64,000 nucleotides of DNA from Fidelibacterota bacterium (GTDB taxonomy: Bacteria > Fidelibacterota > Marinisomatia > SCGC-AAA003-L08 > TS1B11): contig SCKJ01000001.1 of the NCBI GenBank assembly GCA_004124875.1, positions 62,001 to 126,000 of the forward strand, read 5' to 3'. The notes beneath the pieces were generated by a model. The model saw only the letters and a program-made list of their open reading frames with translations. It was not told the origin of the DNA and ran no database searches. The stretch's first letter is position 1, and the number at the start of each line of letters is the position of its first letter. The translations under genes were made by a program, and so were the position numbers. Shown here one piece after another: positions 50,941-61,400 of this stretch.

Positions 50941-53883
50941 TCATACCGAGGCTGCCGTCACTTTTGAATTGCGTTTTACTTTTGCTTTACGCCTTGTCTT
51001 TGATTTATGGGCCGAGCCGTTGCCGGTCGCCAGCATTTCGAGTAGAATCTGACCGGTATAGGAGTCGGCGACACGGGCCACCTCCTCGGGCGTCCCTTCG
51101 GCTACCACGTGCCCACCTTTGTCGCCCCCCTCCGGGCCAAGGTCGATAATCCAGTCGGCCATTTTGATCACGTCCATATTGTGCTCAATAATAACCACCG
51201 TATTGCCCTTCTCCACCAGCCGATTGAGCACTTCCAGCAGCAGTTCCACATCGGCAAAATGGAGTCCGGTGGTCGGTTCATCAAGGATGTAGATGGTCCG
51301 GCCTGTGCTGGCGCGGGAAAGTTCCGTGGCCAGTTTAACCCGCTGCGCTTCGCCGCCGGACAGGGTTGTGGCCTGCTGCCCCAGCCGGATGTAGCCCAGG
51401 CCGACATCGCAAAGCGTGGTCAGTTTGCGCGCAATCGCGGGAATGTGCCGGAAGAATTCCAGCGCCTCAGTGCATGACAGGGCCAGAACCTCGGTGATAT
51501 TTTTGCCTTTGTAGGTGACCTCCAGAGTCTCCCGGTTATAGCGCTTGCCCTGGCACTCTTCACACCGGACGTAGACATCGGGCAAAAAGTGCATCTCGAT
51601 CTTGATGATGCCATCGCCCTGGCACGCTTCGCAACGGCCACCCTTGACGTTAAAGGAAAAACGGCCCGGCTTGTAACCGCGAATTTTCGATTCCGGCAGC
51701 TGCGCGAACAGGTCGCGGATGTGGGTAAAAACGCCGGTATAGGTGGCCGGATTCGAGCGCGGCGTGCGGCCAATGGGCGACTGGTCGATGTCGATGATCT
51801 TGTCGAGGTAGAGCAGGCCTTCCAGACCCGCAAAGCGGAGCGGCTTTTTTTTGCTGGAGAAAAACTCCCGGCTCAGGGCGGGATAAAGGGTCTCGTTAAT
51901 GAGGGTCGATTTGCCCGAACCACTCACCCCTGTAACGCAGACAAAACGCCCGATGGGTATGTTGACGGAAATGTCCTTGAGGTTGTTGCCACGCGCTCCC
52001 TTGAGGGTCAAAAACTTGTCCTTCACCGGCCGGCGCCTGGCAGGAATGGGAATTTCCCGTGCGCCGGAGAGGTAGAGGCCCGTCACCGAATTGCTGTTGT
52101 TGCGAATCTCCTCGGGAGTCCCCTCAGCGACCAGGTGACCCCCTGCTTCACCGGCGCCGGGACCCAGATCGATCACCCAGTCGGCCGCCTCTATGGTTTC
52201 ACGGTCGTGTTCTACGACCAGCACGGTGTTGCCGAGGTCGCGCAGCCGCGTGAGCGTATCAATCAGCCTGCGGTTATCGCGCATATGCAGACCGATAGAC
52301 GGCTCGTCCAGAATGTAGAGCACACCCACCAGCTGGCTGCCGACTTGCGTTGCCAGGCGGATGCGCTGCCCTTCGCCCCCGGAAAGGGTGACCGCCGAAC
52401 GTGACAGGGTCAGGTACTCGAGGCCGACGTTGACCAGGAAACCGAGGCGGTCCTGCACTTCCTTGAGCGCCTGGGCGGCAATTTTCTTTTGGGTGGCCGT
52501 CAACTGGAGGCCGGTCAGAAACTCGAACAGCTCGCGGATGGACAGCCGGGTCAGTTCCCAGATGTTCCGGTCGCCAATGGTGACCGCCAGGCTCTCCTTG
52601 CGCAGGCGGGCGCCCTGACAGTCGTTGCAGTCGTGGATCGACATATATTGCTCGATCCAGGCGCGGATGCCGGGGGAGCCGGTCTGGGTGTAGCGGCGCT
52701 TCAGGTTGGGAATCACCCCTTCGAAGCCACCGGTATACTCCCCCTTCCACTTTTTGGAGGAGTATTGCATGGTGATCTTTTCGCCCTGGGGGGTGCCGTA
52801 GAGAATGGCCTGCTGAATTTCCTCCGGCAGCCTTTTCCACGGTGTAGTGAATTTGAAGTTGTAATGCAACGCCAGCGACTTGATCATGGAGCTGTACCAG
52901 CCCCCGCGGGGCTGTTCGCCGATGGGCGCCACGGTCCCTTGAATCAGGCTTTTTCCGGGGTCGGGGACCACCAGATCGATGTCGATCTCCATTTGATTGC
53001 CGAGACCATCGCACGACTGACAGGCCCCAAAAGGCGAGTTGAAGGAGAACACCCGCGGCTCCGGCTCCTCGTAACTGATCTCGCAGTCGGGACAGGAGAG
53101 GTGCTCATTGAAAAAGTGATCGACCCCTTTGCGGCTGCCGGCGGGCGCAGCGTCGACGATGATCAGACCCGAGCCCATTTTCACCGCCAGTTCGACCGAC
53201 TCGGTGAGCCGCTCCTTGATCTCGCTGTTCATGATCAGCCGGTCGACGACCACCTCGATAGAGTGTTGCTTGTTTTTATGCAAGATAATTTTTTCAGAGA
53301 GCTCGCGAATTTTGCCGTCGACGCGCACCCGGACGAAGCCTTCCTTCTGAATCTCCTTGAGGACCCCCTTGTACTCTCCTTTGCGTCCCCGCACGACCGG
53401 CGCCAGCAGCTGCATACGAGTCCCTTCCTCAAACTCAAGAATATGGTCTACCATCTGCTGGATGGTCTGCCGGTGAACGCGCTTACCGCAGTTGTAGCAG
53501 TGGGGGATGCCAATGCGGGCGTACAGGAGCCGCAGGTAGTCGTATATCTCCGTAATGGTGCCGACGGTGGAGCGGGGATTGCGGCTGGTCGATTTCTGCT
53601 CTATGGAGATGGCGGGAGAGAGCCCTTCGATGGAATCGACATCGGGCTTTTCCATGAGACCCAGAAACTGCCGGGCATAGGAGGAAAGGGACTCCACGTA
53701 GCGGCGCTGCCCTTCGGCGTAGATGGTGTCGAACGCCAGCGAACTTTTGCCCGAACCCGACAGCCCGGTGATGACCACCAACTGGTTGCGGGGTATGGAA
53801 ATATCGATGTTTTGTAGGTTGTGTTCGCGGGCCCCTTTGACCCGAATTTCCTCTGCGTGGTAGGCGTTCACGGTAACCCGCAA
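50941..53883 (-). CDS. uvrA: Excinuclease ABC subunit A
   Basis: A 980-residue UvrA for nucleotide excision repair. Two ABC modules have Walker [15 protein letters not shown] (near 40) and [14 protein letters not shown] (near 660), with signatures [10 protein letters not shown] and [10 protein letters not shown] and Walker [13 protein letters not shown] and [12 protein letters not shown]. Zinc fingers are [16 protein letters not shown] plus CQSCDG, and CEACQGDG plus CEECQG. Start is TTG 53883. GTG 53871 is an alternative. The C-terminal 30 residues are basic. Confidence 0.98.
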   Translation of the reverse strand: MRVTVNAYHAEEIRVKGAREHNLQNIDISIPRNQLVVITGLSGSGKSSLAFDTIYAEGQRRYVESLSSYARQFLGLMEKPDVDSIEGLSPAISIEQKSTSRNPRSTVGTITEIYDYLRLLYARIGIPHCYNCGKRVHRQTIQQMVDHILEFEEGTRMQLLAPVVRGRKGEYKGVLKEIQKEGFVRVRVDGKIRELSEKIILHKNKQHSIEVVVDRLIMNSEIKERLTESVELAVKMGSGLIIVDAAPAGSRKGVDHFFNEHLSCPDCEISYEEPEPRVFSFNSPFGACQSCDGLGNQMEIDIDLVVPDPGKSLIQGTVAPIGEQPRGGWYSSMIKSLALHYNFKFTTPWKRLPEEIQQAILYGTPQGEKITMQYSSKKWKGEYTGGFEGVIPNLKRRYTQTGSPGIRAWIEQYMSIHDCNDCQGARLRKESLAVTIGDRNIWELTRLSIRELFEFLTGLQLTATQKKIAAQALKEVQDRLGFLVNVGLEYLTLSRSAVTLSGGEGQRIRLATQVGSQLVGVLYILDEPSIGLHMRDNRRLIDTLTRLRDLGNTVLVVEHDRETIEAADWVIDLGPGAGEAGGHLVAEGTPEEIRNNSNSVTGLYLSGAREIPIPARRRPVKDKFLTLKGARGNNLKDISVNIPIGRFVCVTGVSGSGKSTLINETLYPALSREFFSSKKKPLRFAGLEGLLYLDKIIDIDQSPIGRTPRSNPATYTGVFTHIRDLFAQLPESKIRGYKPGRFSFNVKGGRCEACQGDGIIKIEMHFLPDVYVRCEECQGKRYNRETLEVTYKGKNITEVLALSCTEALEFFRHIPAIARKLTTLCDVGLGYIRLGQQATTLSGGEAQRVKLATELSRASTGRTIYILDEPTTGLHFADVELLLEVLNRLVEKGNTVVIIEHNMDVIKMADWIIDLGPEGGDKGGHVVAEGTPEEVARVADSYTGQILLEMLATGNGSAHKSKTRRKAKVKRNSKVTAASV

Positions 53884-54011
53884 TTTACGGCTACGCGATG
53901 AAGTCGCGGTAGGGTTAAGTGGGGAATCGCTGACAAAAAGTTGTCAGTTATCAGTAGTCAGTATCCAGTTTTCAGTGGCCGGTAATGAGTAGTGAGGGAT
54001 AAAGGATAAAG

Positions 54012-54060
54012 GATGAGTGATGAGTGATGAGTGATGAGTGATGAGGGATGAGGGATGAGC
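54012..54060. repeat. Seven tandem heptamers, GATGAGT and variants
   Basis: Four GATGAGT, two GATGAGG and one GATGAGC follow each other without gaps. Similar ATGAG/GTGAG words continue on both sides. It is a simple tandem repeat likely to vary in copy number. Confidence 0.9.
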
Positions 54061-54170
54061 AGTGAGGTGTGAAGAATGAGGGGAAAGGAAAAAAGGGGAA
54101 GGACGAAGGTTTAAGGATGAATTTCCAAGATTCTAGATTCTTGTAATTGCCACCCTAAACCCAGGGGGTT

Positions 54171-54261
54171 GTCATTGCGAAGGAGATGAGACACATCGAA
54201 TCGACTGTGGCAATCTCAAGGCAGGTCCGTGGGAAGATCGCTTTGCGCGGCTCGCGATGAC
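54171..54261. repeat. REP-like element with imperfect inverted ends
   Basis: The element starts GTCATTGCGA and ends TCGCGATGAC, inverted at 9 of 10 bases. Inside are GTGGCAATCTC and GATCGCTTTGCGCGGC. It resembles the widespread GTCATTGCGA...TCGC-ATGAC palindromic repeats seen between genes in many bacteria. Only one copy was noticed in the window. Confidence 0.6.
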
Positions 54262-54376
54262 AGCGTATGGAGTTTCGGGTTGCAGGTTTCAAGTTTCAGG
54301 TTTCTGGTTGCCAGTTACTGATGGCTGCCACCTGCCGTGACAACATGTATCCCTCGAAGCGCTTTCTGGGGGATTC

Positions 54377-55423
54377 TTAAAGAATTATTAATGCAATCAC
54401 ATCGAACATGAACGTCATGAAGATGATAAGAAACATCGGAATCACTGCCTTGAAAATAAATCCGCGGTCTCCAAGGGGCAGTTGGCGGCCGTGATGGTAG
54501 GCGTGTTGGATCAGCAACCCCTCTATGAGCATGCAATACAGGAACACGGCAAATACGACCATAATGTAGGCGAGCCCAAGAACCAAGGGTATAAAGGTTG
54601 CTTCCTTACCAGCTCCCATCCCTTTCAGAGACATAAGCGGTATCAGCATCGCAATGATGAGCCCCAGCAATGCCACGATCCGTTGATACCCACGGACAAT
54701 AACCAACATCTTGTCGGCGGAAGTCTTTCTGCCGTCAATCCCCAGGAACGGCAGCAGAAGCGTGTCTGCCAGCGGCCGGCCGCCAAAAATAAAGAGCGCA
54801 ACAGCCAAGGATAGCACGACCATGCCAGCGGTCCGTATTGAGATGAGTGGCAGTAGAAGAGGAACGCCAATTCCCACAGCTTGCATAAACAATGTAAGTA
54901 CTCCTATCAATGTTGCCATGAGCAAGCCAACCACTGGACGGATTCGACTGGGTGGCCGAGTTGGAAATGCTGGTCGGGTGGCAATAGTGGTTGCCTTCAC
55001 TATAGATTGTTTTATACCGAATAGTACCGCAACGAGCAGGGCCATATAAATAATCGATAGAAACGCCATTGCCAGCCCGGAACCAATGATTGTGGCAATA
55101 TCGCCGCCTCCCATTTCATAAGAGACCCCTCGACCCAGGGAATACATGCCCATTACAGTCCCCAGAACGCCGGATATGACCACCGTTTCCAGCAACCATC
55201 CAATCCGGGCCTGTAGGAGGGGCCGGTCGTCCCAGCTGGCCTGCGGAAACGCGCCAATAAACAGCCCGAAGCTTATTCCAAAGACAATGAGCCCTGTCTG
55301 GATATCCGCCAGAATCATGGGATTTATGCCCGTGACGCGGGGATCAAAAACCTGCATGGCTAACAGCCACATGCCCGCAGACCCGGCGAAGGTCCACAGC
55401 AGCAAGTGAGAATTCTTGGTCAT
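54377..55423 (-). CDS. Multi-pass membrane protein, possibly MotA/TolQ/ExbB-like
   Basis: A 348-residue protein with about eight membrane segments. ATG 55423 overlaps the cyclase stop (ATGA), so the two are translated together. GVLGTVMGMYSLGRG and DIATIIGSGLAMAFLSIIYM resemble the conserved GTVxGM and ALxTTxxGL blocks of MotA/TolQ/ExbB proton-channel proteins. A second half (FLYCMLIEGLLIQHAY) repeats a similar feel. No partner MotB/ExbD gene is visible. Function unknown. The link with the cyclase suggests cAMP signalling at the membrane. Confidence 0.72.
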   Translation of the reverse strand: MTKNSHLLLWTFAGSAGMWLLAMQVFDPRVTGINPMILADIQTGLIVFGISFGLFIGAFPQASWDDRPLLQARIGWLLETVVISGVLGTVMGMYSLGRGVSYEMGGGDIATIIGSGLAMAFLSIIYMALLVAVLFGIKQSIVKATTIATRPAFPTRPPSRIRPVVGLLMATLIGVLTLFMQAVGIGVPLLLPLISIRTAGMVVLSLAVALFIFGGRPLADTLLLPFLGIDGRKTSADKMLVIVRGYQRIVALLGLIIAMLIPLMSLKGMGAGKEATFIPLVLGLAYIMVVFAVFLYCMLIEGLLIQHAYHHGRQLPLGDRGFIFKAVIPMFLIIFMTFMFDVIALIIL

Positions 55424-57057
55424 GAACTGGCCATCCTTTCCAGAAGTTGCTTGGTTACACGCTTGAACTGCTTTTTGATGCGTGGGTGGCTGCGGTCCAG
55501 CCTCATCGATTCCCGGATGGAACTCTTCGCGGCCATGAGCTCTCCACGATCCAGTTGAATCTTGCTGAGCACCAGATAGGCCTCCGCCCGTCCCCTGGAG
55601 GAGACCTCGGGCGACTCCAGTCCGGCGCTGCACAACGCCTCAGCTTTAGAGACAAGGCCCCCTGTACTGCCAGAGAGCTCCGCCCGTTGGTGGTATGCCG
55701 CTCCCAAGGCGATCCGGATATCGGCGTTGGCGCTGTCCGTCAGCAGATACGATTCGTAAAGCACAACGGCTTCAAGATTCGCTGCCAAATTTTCCTGATT
55801 CATCAGCTGCTCTCCGATTACGAGCAGGCTGTAGATGTCATCCTGTACAGGTATTTCCTGCCTTGGGACCGGTTTCTCGATAGCAAACAGACCCGCTATG
55901 TAGGCCACGAATCTGTTATCGTACTCAGCAGGCATCGACTGCACGGGAACGGCGTAGGGACTGATGCCCAGTGCATGGGTAATGGAACGGCTCAACGAGT
56001 CGGCAATGATTATGGCGGTCTCCTGAAGCGGCCCCGGGGGGAAGTACGCCGTAAACCGGCTGAAGATATAATCATCGGTTTTCTGGTAGAGCTCGGAATC
56101 GACCAGGTACTTCTGGTCCGCCAGACGAAAGCCACCCGATACCAGGTATTCCGCATCCAGGGCCCGGCTGATATCGCTTCGGTCCAACGATTTTACATCG
56201 ATCCGCTCAATCTCGTGGTCGCCTATGAGGATCAGCGACCTGTACTTTTGCAAAGACCGGTACAGCTCAGACCTGACAGCATGGGGTATGATGGCATCAA
56301 TATCCGGTGACAGCGCTTCGAATTTCAATATCGCTATGCGCTTGATAAGGGGTCCGGTTATCCGGCGAAAGCCAAGCACTCCAGCCCAACCACCGTGACC
56401 GCTAAGTCCATTTATAGATGCCGCCAGCAGGAAGGTAATGAAGAATCCCGCCGCGAAATTTACCGGATTTAACTGACTTCTAACGTGTAAGAAAAAACTG
56501 CCCGGCTTTTCCGGCGCCTCCAATTTGGCCGCGACCTCTGATAATTGGGTCTCGGGCAAGCCATGCGAAGTGATGCAGTAAACTTTAACGGCTTGCCGGA
56601 CGCCTTGAAGTTTGGGCTCGCCAATATATTTTGAGGCAAACTCGGGCAGACTTGAGATATCCTGCTCGATCTTGTGTGAGATAGCCACGCCTCCAGGGGC
56701 CGCAAACGGCTCGATCCTTGAGGCTACATTGACGTCATCCCCAAAAACATCGCCGCCCTCTTCCGTTATTTCACCTTCGTGAATGCCTATTCTTATGCTG
56801 TAGTTCTTAATTTCCTTAGCGGCCTGCTGCATACTAATTGCACACCTCACCGCGCTGCTGGCGGTGGGAAATGTCAGCAGCAGCCCATCACCGATCTCCT
56901 TCAGCCAGGAACCACCAAATTCATTCACAATTGGTTTCAGGACCTCGCGCTGGGTGTGCAACAGCTGCATGGCCGCCTCTTCATCCCGGGCAGAGAGGGC
57001 CGTATAACCAACGATGTCGGTGAAGACAATGGCGGCGAGTTTGCGCGTGCTTGTCAT
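55420..57057 (-). CDS. Class III adenylate cyclase with TolB-like and TPR regions
   Basis: A 545-residue protein. Residues 1-165 are the cyclase catalytic domain: IVFTDIVGYTAL (metal Asp14), KEIGDGLLLTFP (Lys53 and metal Asp57), and GDDVNVASRIEP (Asn and Arg for the transition state). The Lys and the Asp near the VN fit ATP rather than GTP. A membrane helix follows (FAAGFFITFLLAASING), then a TolB-like domain (IAILKFEALSPDID, LDAEYLVSGGFRL) and helical TPR-like repeats to the end. The N-terminal domain should be cytoplasmic and the rest beyond the membrane. It should make cAMP. Confidence 0.88.
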   Translation of the reverse strand: MTSTRKLAAIVFTDIVGYTALSARDEEAAMQLLHTQREVLKPIVNEFGGSWLKEIGDGLLLTFPTASSAVRCAISMQQAAKEIKNYSIRIGIHEGEITEEGGDVFGDDVNVASRIEPFAAPGGVAISHKIEQDISSLPEFASKYIGEPKLQGVRQAVKVYCITSHGLPETQLSEVAAKLEAPEKPGSFFLHVRSQLNPVNFAAGFFITFLLAASINGLSGHGGWAGVLGFRRITGPLIKRIAILKFEALSPDIDAIIPHAVRSELYRSLQKYRSLILIGDHEIERIDVKSLDRSDISRALDAEYLVSGGFRLADQKYLVDSELYQKTDDYIFSRFTAYFPPGPLQETAIIIADSLSRSITHALGISPYAVPVQSMPAEYDNRFVAYIAGLFAIEKPVPRQEIPVQDDIYSLLVIGEQLMNQENLAANLEAVVLYESYLLTDSANADIRIALGAAYHQRAELSGSTGGLVSKAEALCSAGLESPEVSSRGRAEAYLVLSKIQLDRGELMAAKSSIRESMRLDRSHPRIKKQFKRVTKQLLERMASS

Positions 57058-57444
57058 AGCGATTTGTTAAGGCCTGTCACCTTTAAGCTCTTATATATTT
57101 GCAGAATGGCACATCTCAAGGAAAAATGTTTGCTCCGCCTGCTGGGTCATAATTCCTGTTTAGGTTACAACGGCCGAATGTAAGAGCTGGATAGCACGGA
57201 TGCAAAAATTGAGGTCTGCCGGAATTCGCACGGCAGAGCCGCTGTTTCCCAGATCCCAGCGAAATCTCGGGCATGTCTACCACGGCCTACGCCTGATCCC
57301 CGACGACCGATAACTGATGAGTTACGGCTCATTGCTCTCGGCTCACCAATGATTGATAACTGATGGCTGGCTAGTCGCAAGCCGTAGCCCATAACTTGTA
57401 ACCCGTTACTTGCCTTCCACAACCAACAAAACTGGGAGAGCGTT
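57058..57444. other. Gap without a gene, with GATAACTGATG repeats
   Basis: These 387 bases between divergent genes show no supportable frame. GATAACTGATG occurs twice (57309 and 57355). The same word occurs reversed (TCAGTTATC-like) near 53944, so a short dispersed repeat is present. A GGGAGAG ribosome site sits at the right end for the gene at 57445. Confidence 0.55.
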
Positions 57445-58083
57445 ATGGCCAGTTGCCAGTGCGATGGCATCGAAGTTATCTTTAACGAAAAGATGGCCAA
57501 TAAGGAGCTGAAAACATACCGCAAGAAAGGCCCCACAGGTCTGACTCAAGCGCTCATCTCCTTCTTCACGGATCAAGGCCTGGAGGGGCAAAGCCTGCTC
57601 GACATTGGCGGTGGGGTCGGCGCCATCCAGCACGAACTGGCGGCTGCAGGCGCAGGCCAGGTGACCAACGTGGACGGCTCCAGTGGATATCTTGCCGCCT
57701 GCCGGGAAGAGGCCGAGCTGCGCAAATATGCCGACCGGGCAACCTATCATCACGGCGATTTCGTGGAACTTGCCGATGAATTGGGACAGGCCGATATCGT
57801 TACCCTCGACAAGGTGTTCTGCTGTTATGACGATGTCGATTCACTGGTCAAGAGCTCCGCAGCCAAGGCCATCCGCTACTATGCCGTCATCTATCCACAG
57901 GACAAGTGGTGGACCCATACTATTCGCATATTCGGCTATCTGATGTCCAAAATCTACAGCACTACTTTCCGTGTTTTCATCCACTCCACGGATCACATCG
58001 ACATGCTGATCCGCTCATCGGGCTTGAAGCCGATCCACTCTGAAAAACAGATATTCTGGCAGATGGTCATTTACGGCCGTTGA
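57445..58083 (+). CDS. SAM-dependent methyltransferase
   Basis: A 212-residue class I methyltransferase: motif I SLLDIGGGVGAIQHEL (about residue 50), VTNVDGSSGYLAAC, HHGDFVEL and IVTLDKVFCCYDDVD. The start MASCQCDGIEVIFNE and the shape resemble proteins annotated Mg-protoporphyrin methyltransferase-like, but no other tetrapyrrole gene is near, so the substrate is open. GGGAGAG precedes ATG. The small membrane protein at 58119 follows after 35 bases. Confidence 0.85.
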   Translation: MASCQCDGIEVIFNEKMANKELKTYRKKGPTGLTQALISFFTDQGLEGQSLLDIGGGVGAIQHELAAAGAGQVTNVDGSSGYLAACREEAELRKYADRATYHHGDFVELADELGQADIVTLDKVFCCYDDVDSLVKSSAAKAIRYYAVIYPQDKWWTHTIRIFGYLMSKIYSTTFRVFIHSTDHIDMLIRSSGLKPIHSEKQIFWQMVIYGR

Positions 58084-58118
58084 TCTGATCATGACCACGT
58101 TTGCGAAGGAGAGCTGAC

Positions 58119-58283
58119 ATGCAGGAGCGCATCTTTATATCCCGCCAAGTGGTGACCCAGGGCATCTCCTTTGGCAGCGCCCTGGCCATCGCTATTTCCT
58201 GGTCAGCCAACCAGTCGATCCTCTGGGCCATTATTCATGGCCTGTTCGGATGGTTGTATGTTATCTATTACGCCATACGGTAA
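58119..58283 (+). CDS. Small membrane protein, 54 residues
   Basis: AAGGAGAG lies 6 bases before ATG. The protein has two hydrophobic segments separated by a polar turn: GISFGSALAIAISWSANQS and ILWAIIHGLFGWLYVIYY. The aromatic end with GWLYVIYY looks like a conserved hypothetical type. It is probably cotranscribed with the methyltransferase. Function unknown. Confidence 0.7.
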   Translation: MQERIFISRQVVTQGISFGSALAIAISWSANQSILWAIIHGLFGWLYVIYYAIR

Positions 58284-58411
58284 CCTGAGCGTCATCACCG
58301 GATCATGTGCCTCCTGCAGCGCAAGTCTGTCGCCCAACCTGCCGCAATTTGAACTAAATTCCGCCCTGAGCCAACACAGACGCAGGCAAGTGTAAAAGCA
58401 GGAGCGATTGA

Positions 58412-61400
58412 ATTTTCGAGAAGCATGATTTTCCCCACCCCTTCCTGGATCTACTCGCGCAACGGGTCGTCATATTCGACGGCGCTGTGGGCACCAACCT
58501 TCAGGCCCTCGACCTTACTTTAGACGACTACGACGGCAAGGAGGGGTGCACCGAGATTCTCGTCCGGACCCGTCCAGATGTCATCAGAGAGCTGCATGCC
58601 TCATTTTTTGAGGTCGGTGTCGATGTCGTCGAAACCAACACGTTTGGCGGCACTTCGGTGGTGCTGGGAGAGTACGGCCTGGCCGACGACACCTATGACC
58701 TCAATCTCATCGCCACCCAGCTGGCGGTAGAGGTCGCCGCCGATTACAGCACATCGGCCCATCAGCGATTTGTGGCGGGATCGATGGGGCCCGGCACCAA
58801 GCTCCCTTCGCTGGGCCACATTTCCTTTGCCGATCTCCTGGCCGCCTACCGGACGCAAGTTTCGGGACTCATCGATGGTGGCGCCCATTTGCTCATCATC
58901 GAAACCTGCCAGGACTTGCTGCAGACCAAAGCGGCGATCATCGCCATAACCGACGAATTTGCCACCAAAAAAGTGCGCATTCCGGTCATGGCGCAGGTCA
59001 CCATGGAGCAGACCGGCACCATGTTGCTCGGCTCAGATATGCAGACGGTCATCACCACTTTGTCGCCCTTTCCCATCGATGTGCTGGGCATGAACTGCGC
59101 CACCGGGCCCAAAGCGATGGGCGCCCACGTGCGCACGCTGTCGACCCAATGGGACCGCCCCATTTCAATTATCCCCAACGCCGGTCTGCCCCAGAACATT
59201 GACGGTCAGATGGTCTACGATCTCACCGCCACGGAACTGGCTGTCGACCTGCACCACTTTGTCAGCGACCTGGGAGTCAATATCGTGGGCGGCTGCTGCG
59301 GCACTACCCCTGAACATTTGCAGGCCGTCGTCGACAAATTGGGTGGGGTTGTTCCGGCTGATCGTAAGCCCCAGTCCGAGGCCGGCGCCTCATCGCTTTA
59401 CGGCTCGTCGGCCTACAATGTCAATCCCAAGCCGCTGATGATTGGCGAACGGACCAACGCCAACGGCTCGAAGAAGTTTCGCGAACATCTGCTGGCCGAT
59501 GACCTGGATGGCATGCTCGACATCGCCAAGTCGCAGGTGGCCGAACAGGCCCATTTCCTCGATGTATGTGTCGCGTATGTAGGCCGCAACGAAGTGGAGG
59601 ACCTGACCCGGTTCACCAAGCGGCTGAACACCGACTCCACGGTGCCCATCATGATCGACTCCACAGAGCCACCTGCCATTGAGGCGGCGCTGCAGACATT
59701 GGCCGGCAAGTGCCTGATCAACTCCATCAACCTTGAAGACGGTGAGGAGCGGGCGCGCCTGATTTTGGGCCTGTGCAAGCGTTACGGCGCCGGTGTGGTG
59801 GCCCTGACCATCGACGAAACCGGCATGGCCAAGAAAGTCGACCATAAGCTGGCCGTGGCGCGACGACTGTATGCGCTGGCAGTGGATGAATATGGGCTGC
59901 CACCGGAAGACATCTTTTTCGATGCCCTGACCTTTACCCTCGGCAGCGGCGAAGAGGAATTCCGCACCGCCGCCATCGACACCATGGAGGCCATTCGCCA
60001 GATCAAGGCGGAGATGCCGGCCGTCCATACGGTGCTGGGGGTCTCCAACATCTCGTTTGGCCTCAAGCCGGTAATACGCCACCGCCTTAACTCGGTGTTC
60101 CTGCACCATGCCATAGAAGCGGGACTCGACGCGGCTATCGTCCACGCCGGCAAGATTGTGCCGCTGTACAAACTACCCGATGATGAGCGCAAGATGCTGG
60201 AAGACCTGGTGTACGACCGGCGCAGGGACGGCTATGATCCGCTGCATGTCGTCATGGATCACTATCAGGACGTGAAGTCGGTGAAAGATGATCCCGCCGA
60301 TCTGGCGGCGCTGCCCATTGATGAGCGCCTGAAAAAGCGTATCGTCGATGGCAACCGTGTGGGACTCGAAGCCGACCTCGACGAGGCCCTGCAAGATTAC
60401 AAGGCCCTCGAAATCGTCAACACGATCCTCCTCGATGGCATGAAAACCGTGGGGGAACTGTTCGGCGCAGGAGAGATGCAGCTGCCGTTTGTGCTGCAGT
60501 CGGCGGAGACCATGAAAAGCTCGGTGGCGTATCTTGAGCCGCACATGGAACAGACCAGCGGAGACTCCAGCCGGGGCAAGATGATCATCGCCACTGTGAA
60601 AGGTGATGTGCACGACATCGGCAAAAACCTGGTGGATATTATCCTTACCAACAACGGTTACAAGATGGTGAACCTCGGCATCAAACAACCTATCGACGCC
60701 ATTATCGCCGCGTACGAGGAAAACCCTGCAGACGCCATTGGCATGAGCGGCCTGCTGGTGAAATCGACCATTGTCATGAAAGAAAATCTGGAGGTGCTCA
60801 ATGAACGGGGCCTGACGCCACCGGTTATATTGGGCGGCGCGGCCTTGACGCGCAGCTATGTGGAGGTCGATCTGCGCAGTATATATAACGGTCAGGTCTT
60901 TTATGCCAAGGACGCCTTCGAAGGTCTTACGCTCATGAACAAGCTCAACGCCGGAGAACTAGAGATTAAGGCTCCTGCAGCGCTCAAACCTGCCACCCCG
61001 CAGCGGCCGCGCCTGAGTAAATCACGTAAAGCCATTAAACCGGTCGTTCCGCCGGAGCCACCGTTTTGGGGCAGCCGGGTCGTGCAAGGCATCCCTCTGC
61101 AGGCAGTGACCCCTTATATCAACAAGATCGCCCTGTTCAGGGGACAGTGGGGGGTCAAAAAGAGCCGCTCCGCCCCTGCTGCCTACGAGGCGATGGTCCA
61201 GGATACCCTGGAACCAGTCCTGGCGCGGCTCATCGGGCAGGCCCAGCACGAACAGTTGCTGCACCTCTCACTGGTGTACGGCTACTTTCCTTGTAACTCT
61301 GAGGGCGACTCGCTCCATGTCTACACCGGGCCTGAAGACAGCAAACCGGTCCTGACCCTCGACTTCCCCCGGCAGCAGGAGGAAAACGGCCGCTGTATCG

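Larger units (their letters stand above)
53884..54376. other. Repeat-rich gap without a gene
   Basis: These 493 bases hold no supportable coding frame. They contain short TCAGT/ATCAGT repeats at 53943-53976, a heptamer array at 54012-54060, a purine-rich tract to about 54110, and a 91-base REP-like element at 54171-54261. The promoter of uvrA should be in the left part. Confidence 0.6.

Noticed and set aside
52489-53817. Antisense frame of 442 codons inside uvrA
   Set aside because: uvrA is unambiguous with both ABC modules and zinc fingers. The mirror frame has no homology.
54012-54060. Tandem heptamers considered as a CRISPR array
   Set aside because: Units are 7 bases with no spacers and no cas genes near.
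58284-58411. Possible cobalamin or SAM riboswitch ahead of metH
   Set aside because: No B12-box-like or SAM aptamer core could be recognised in the 128 bases.
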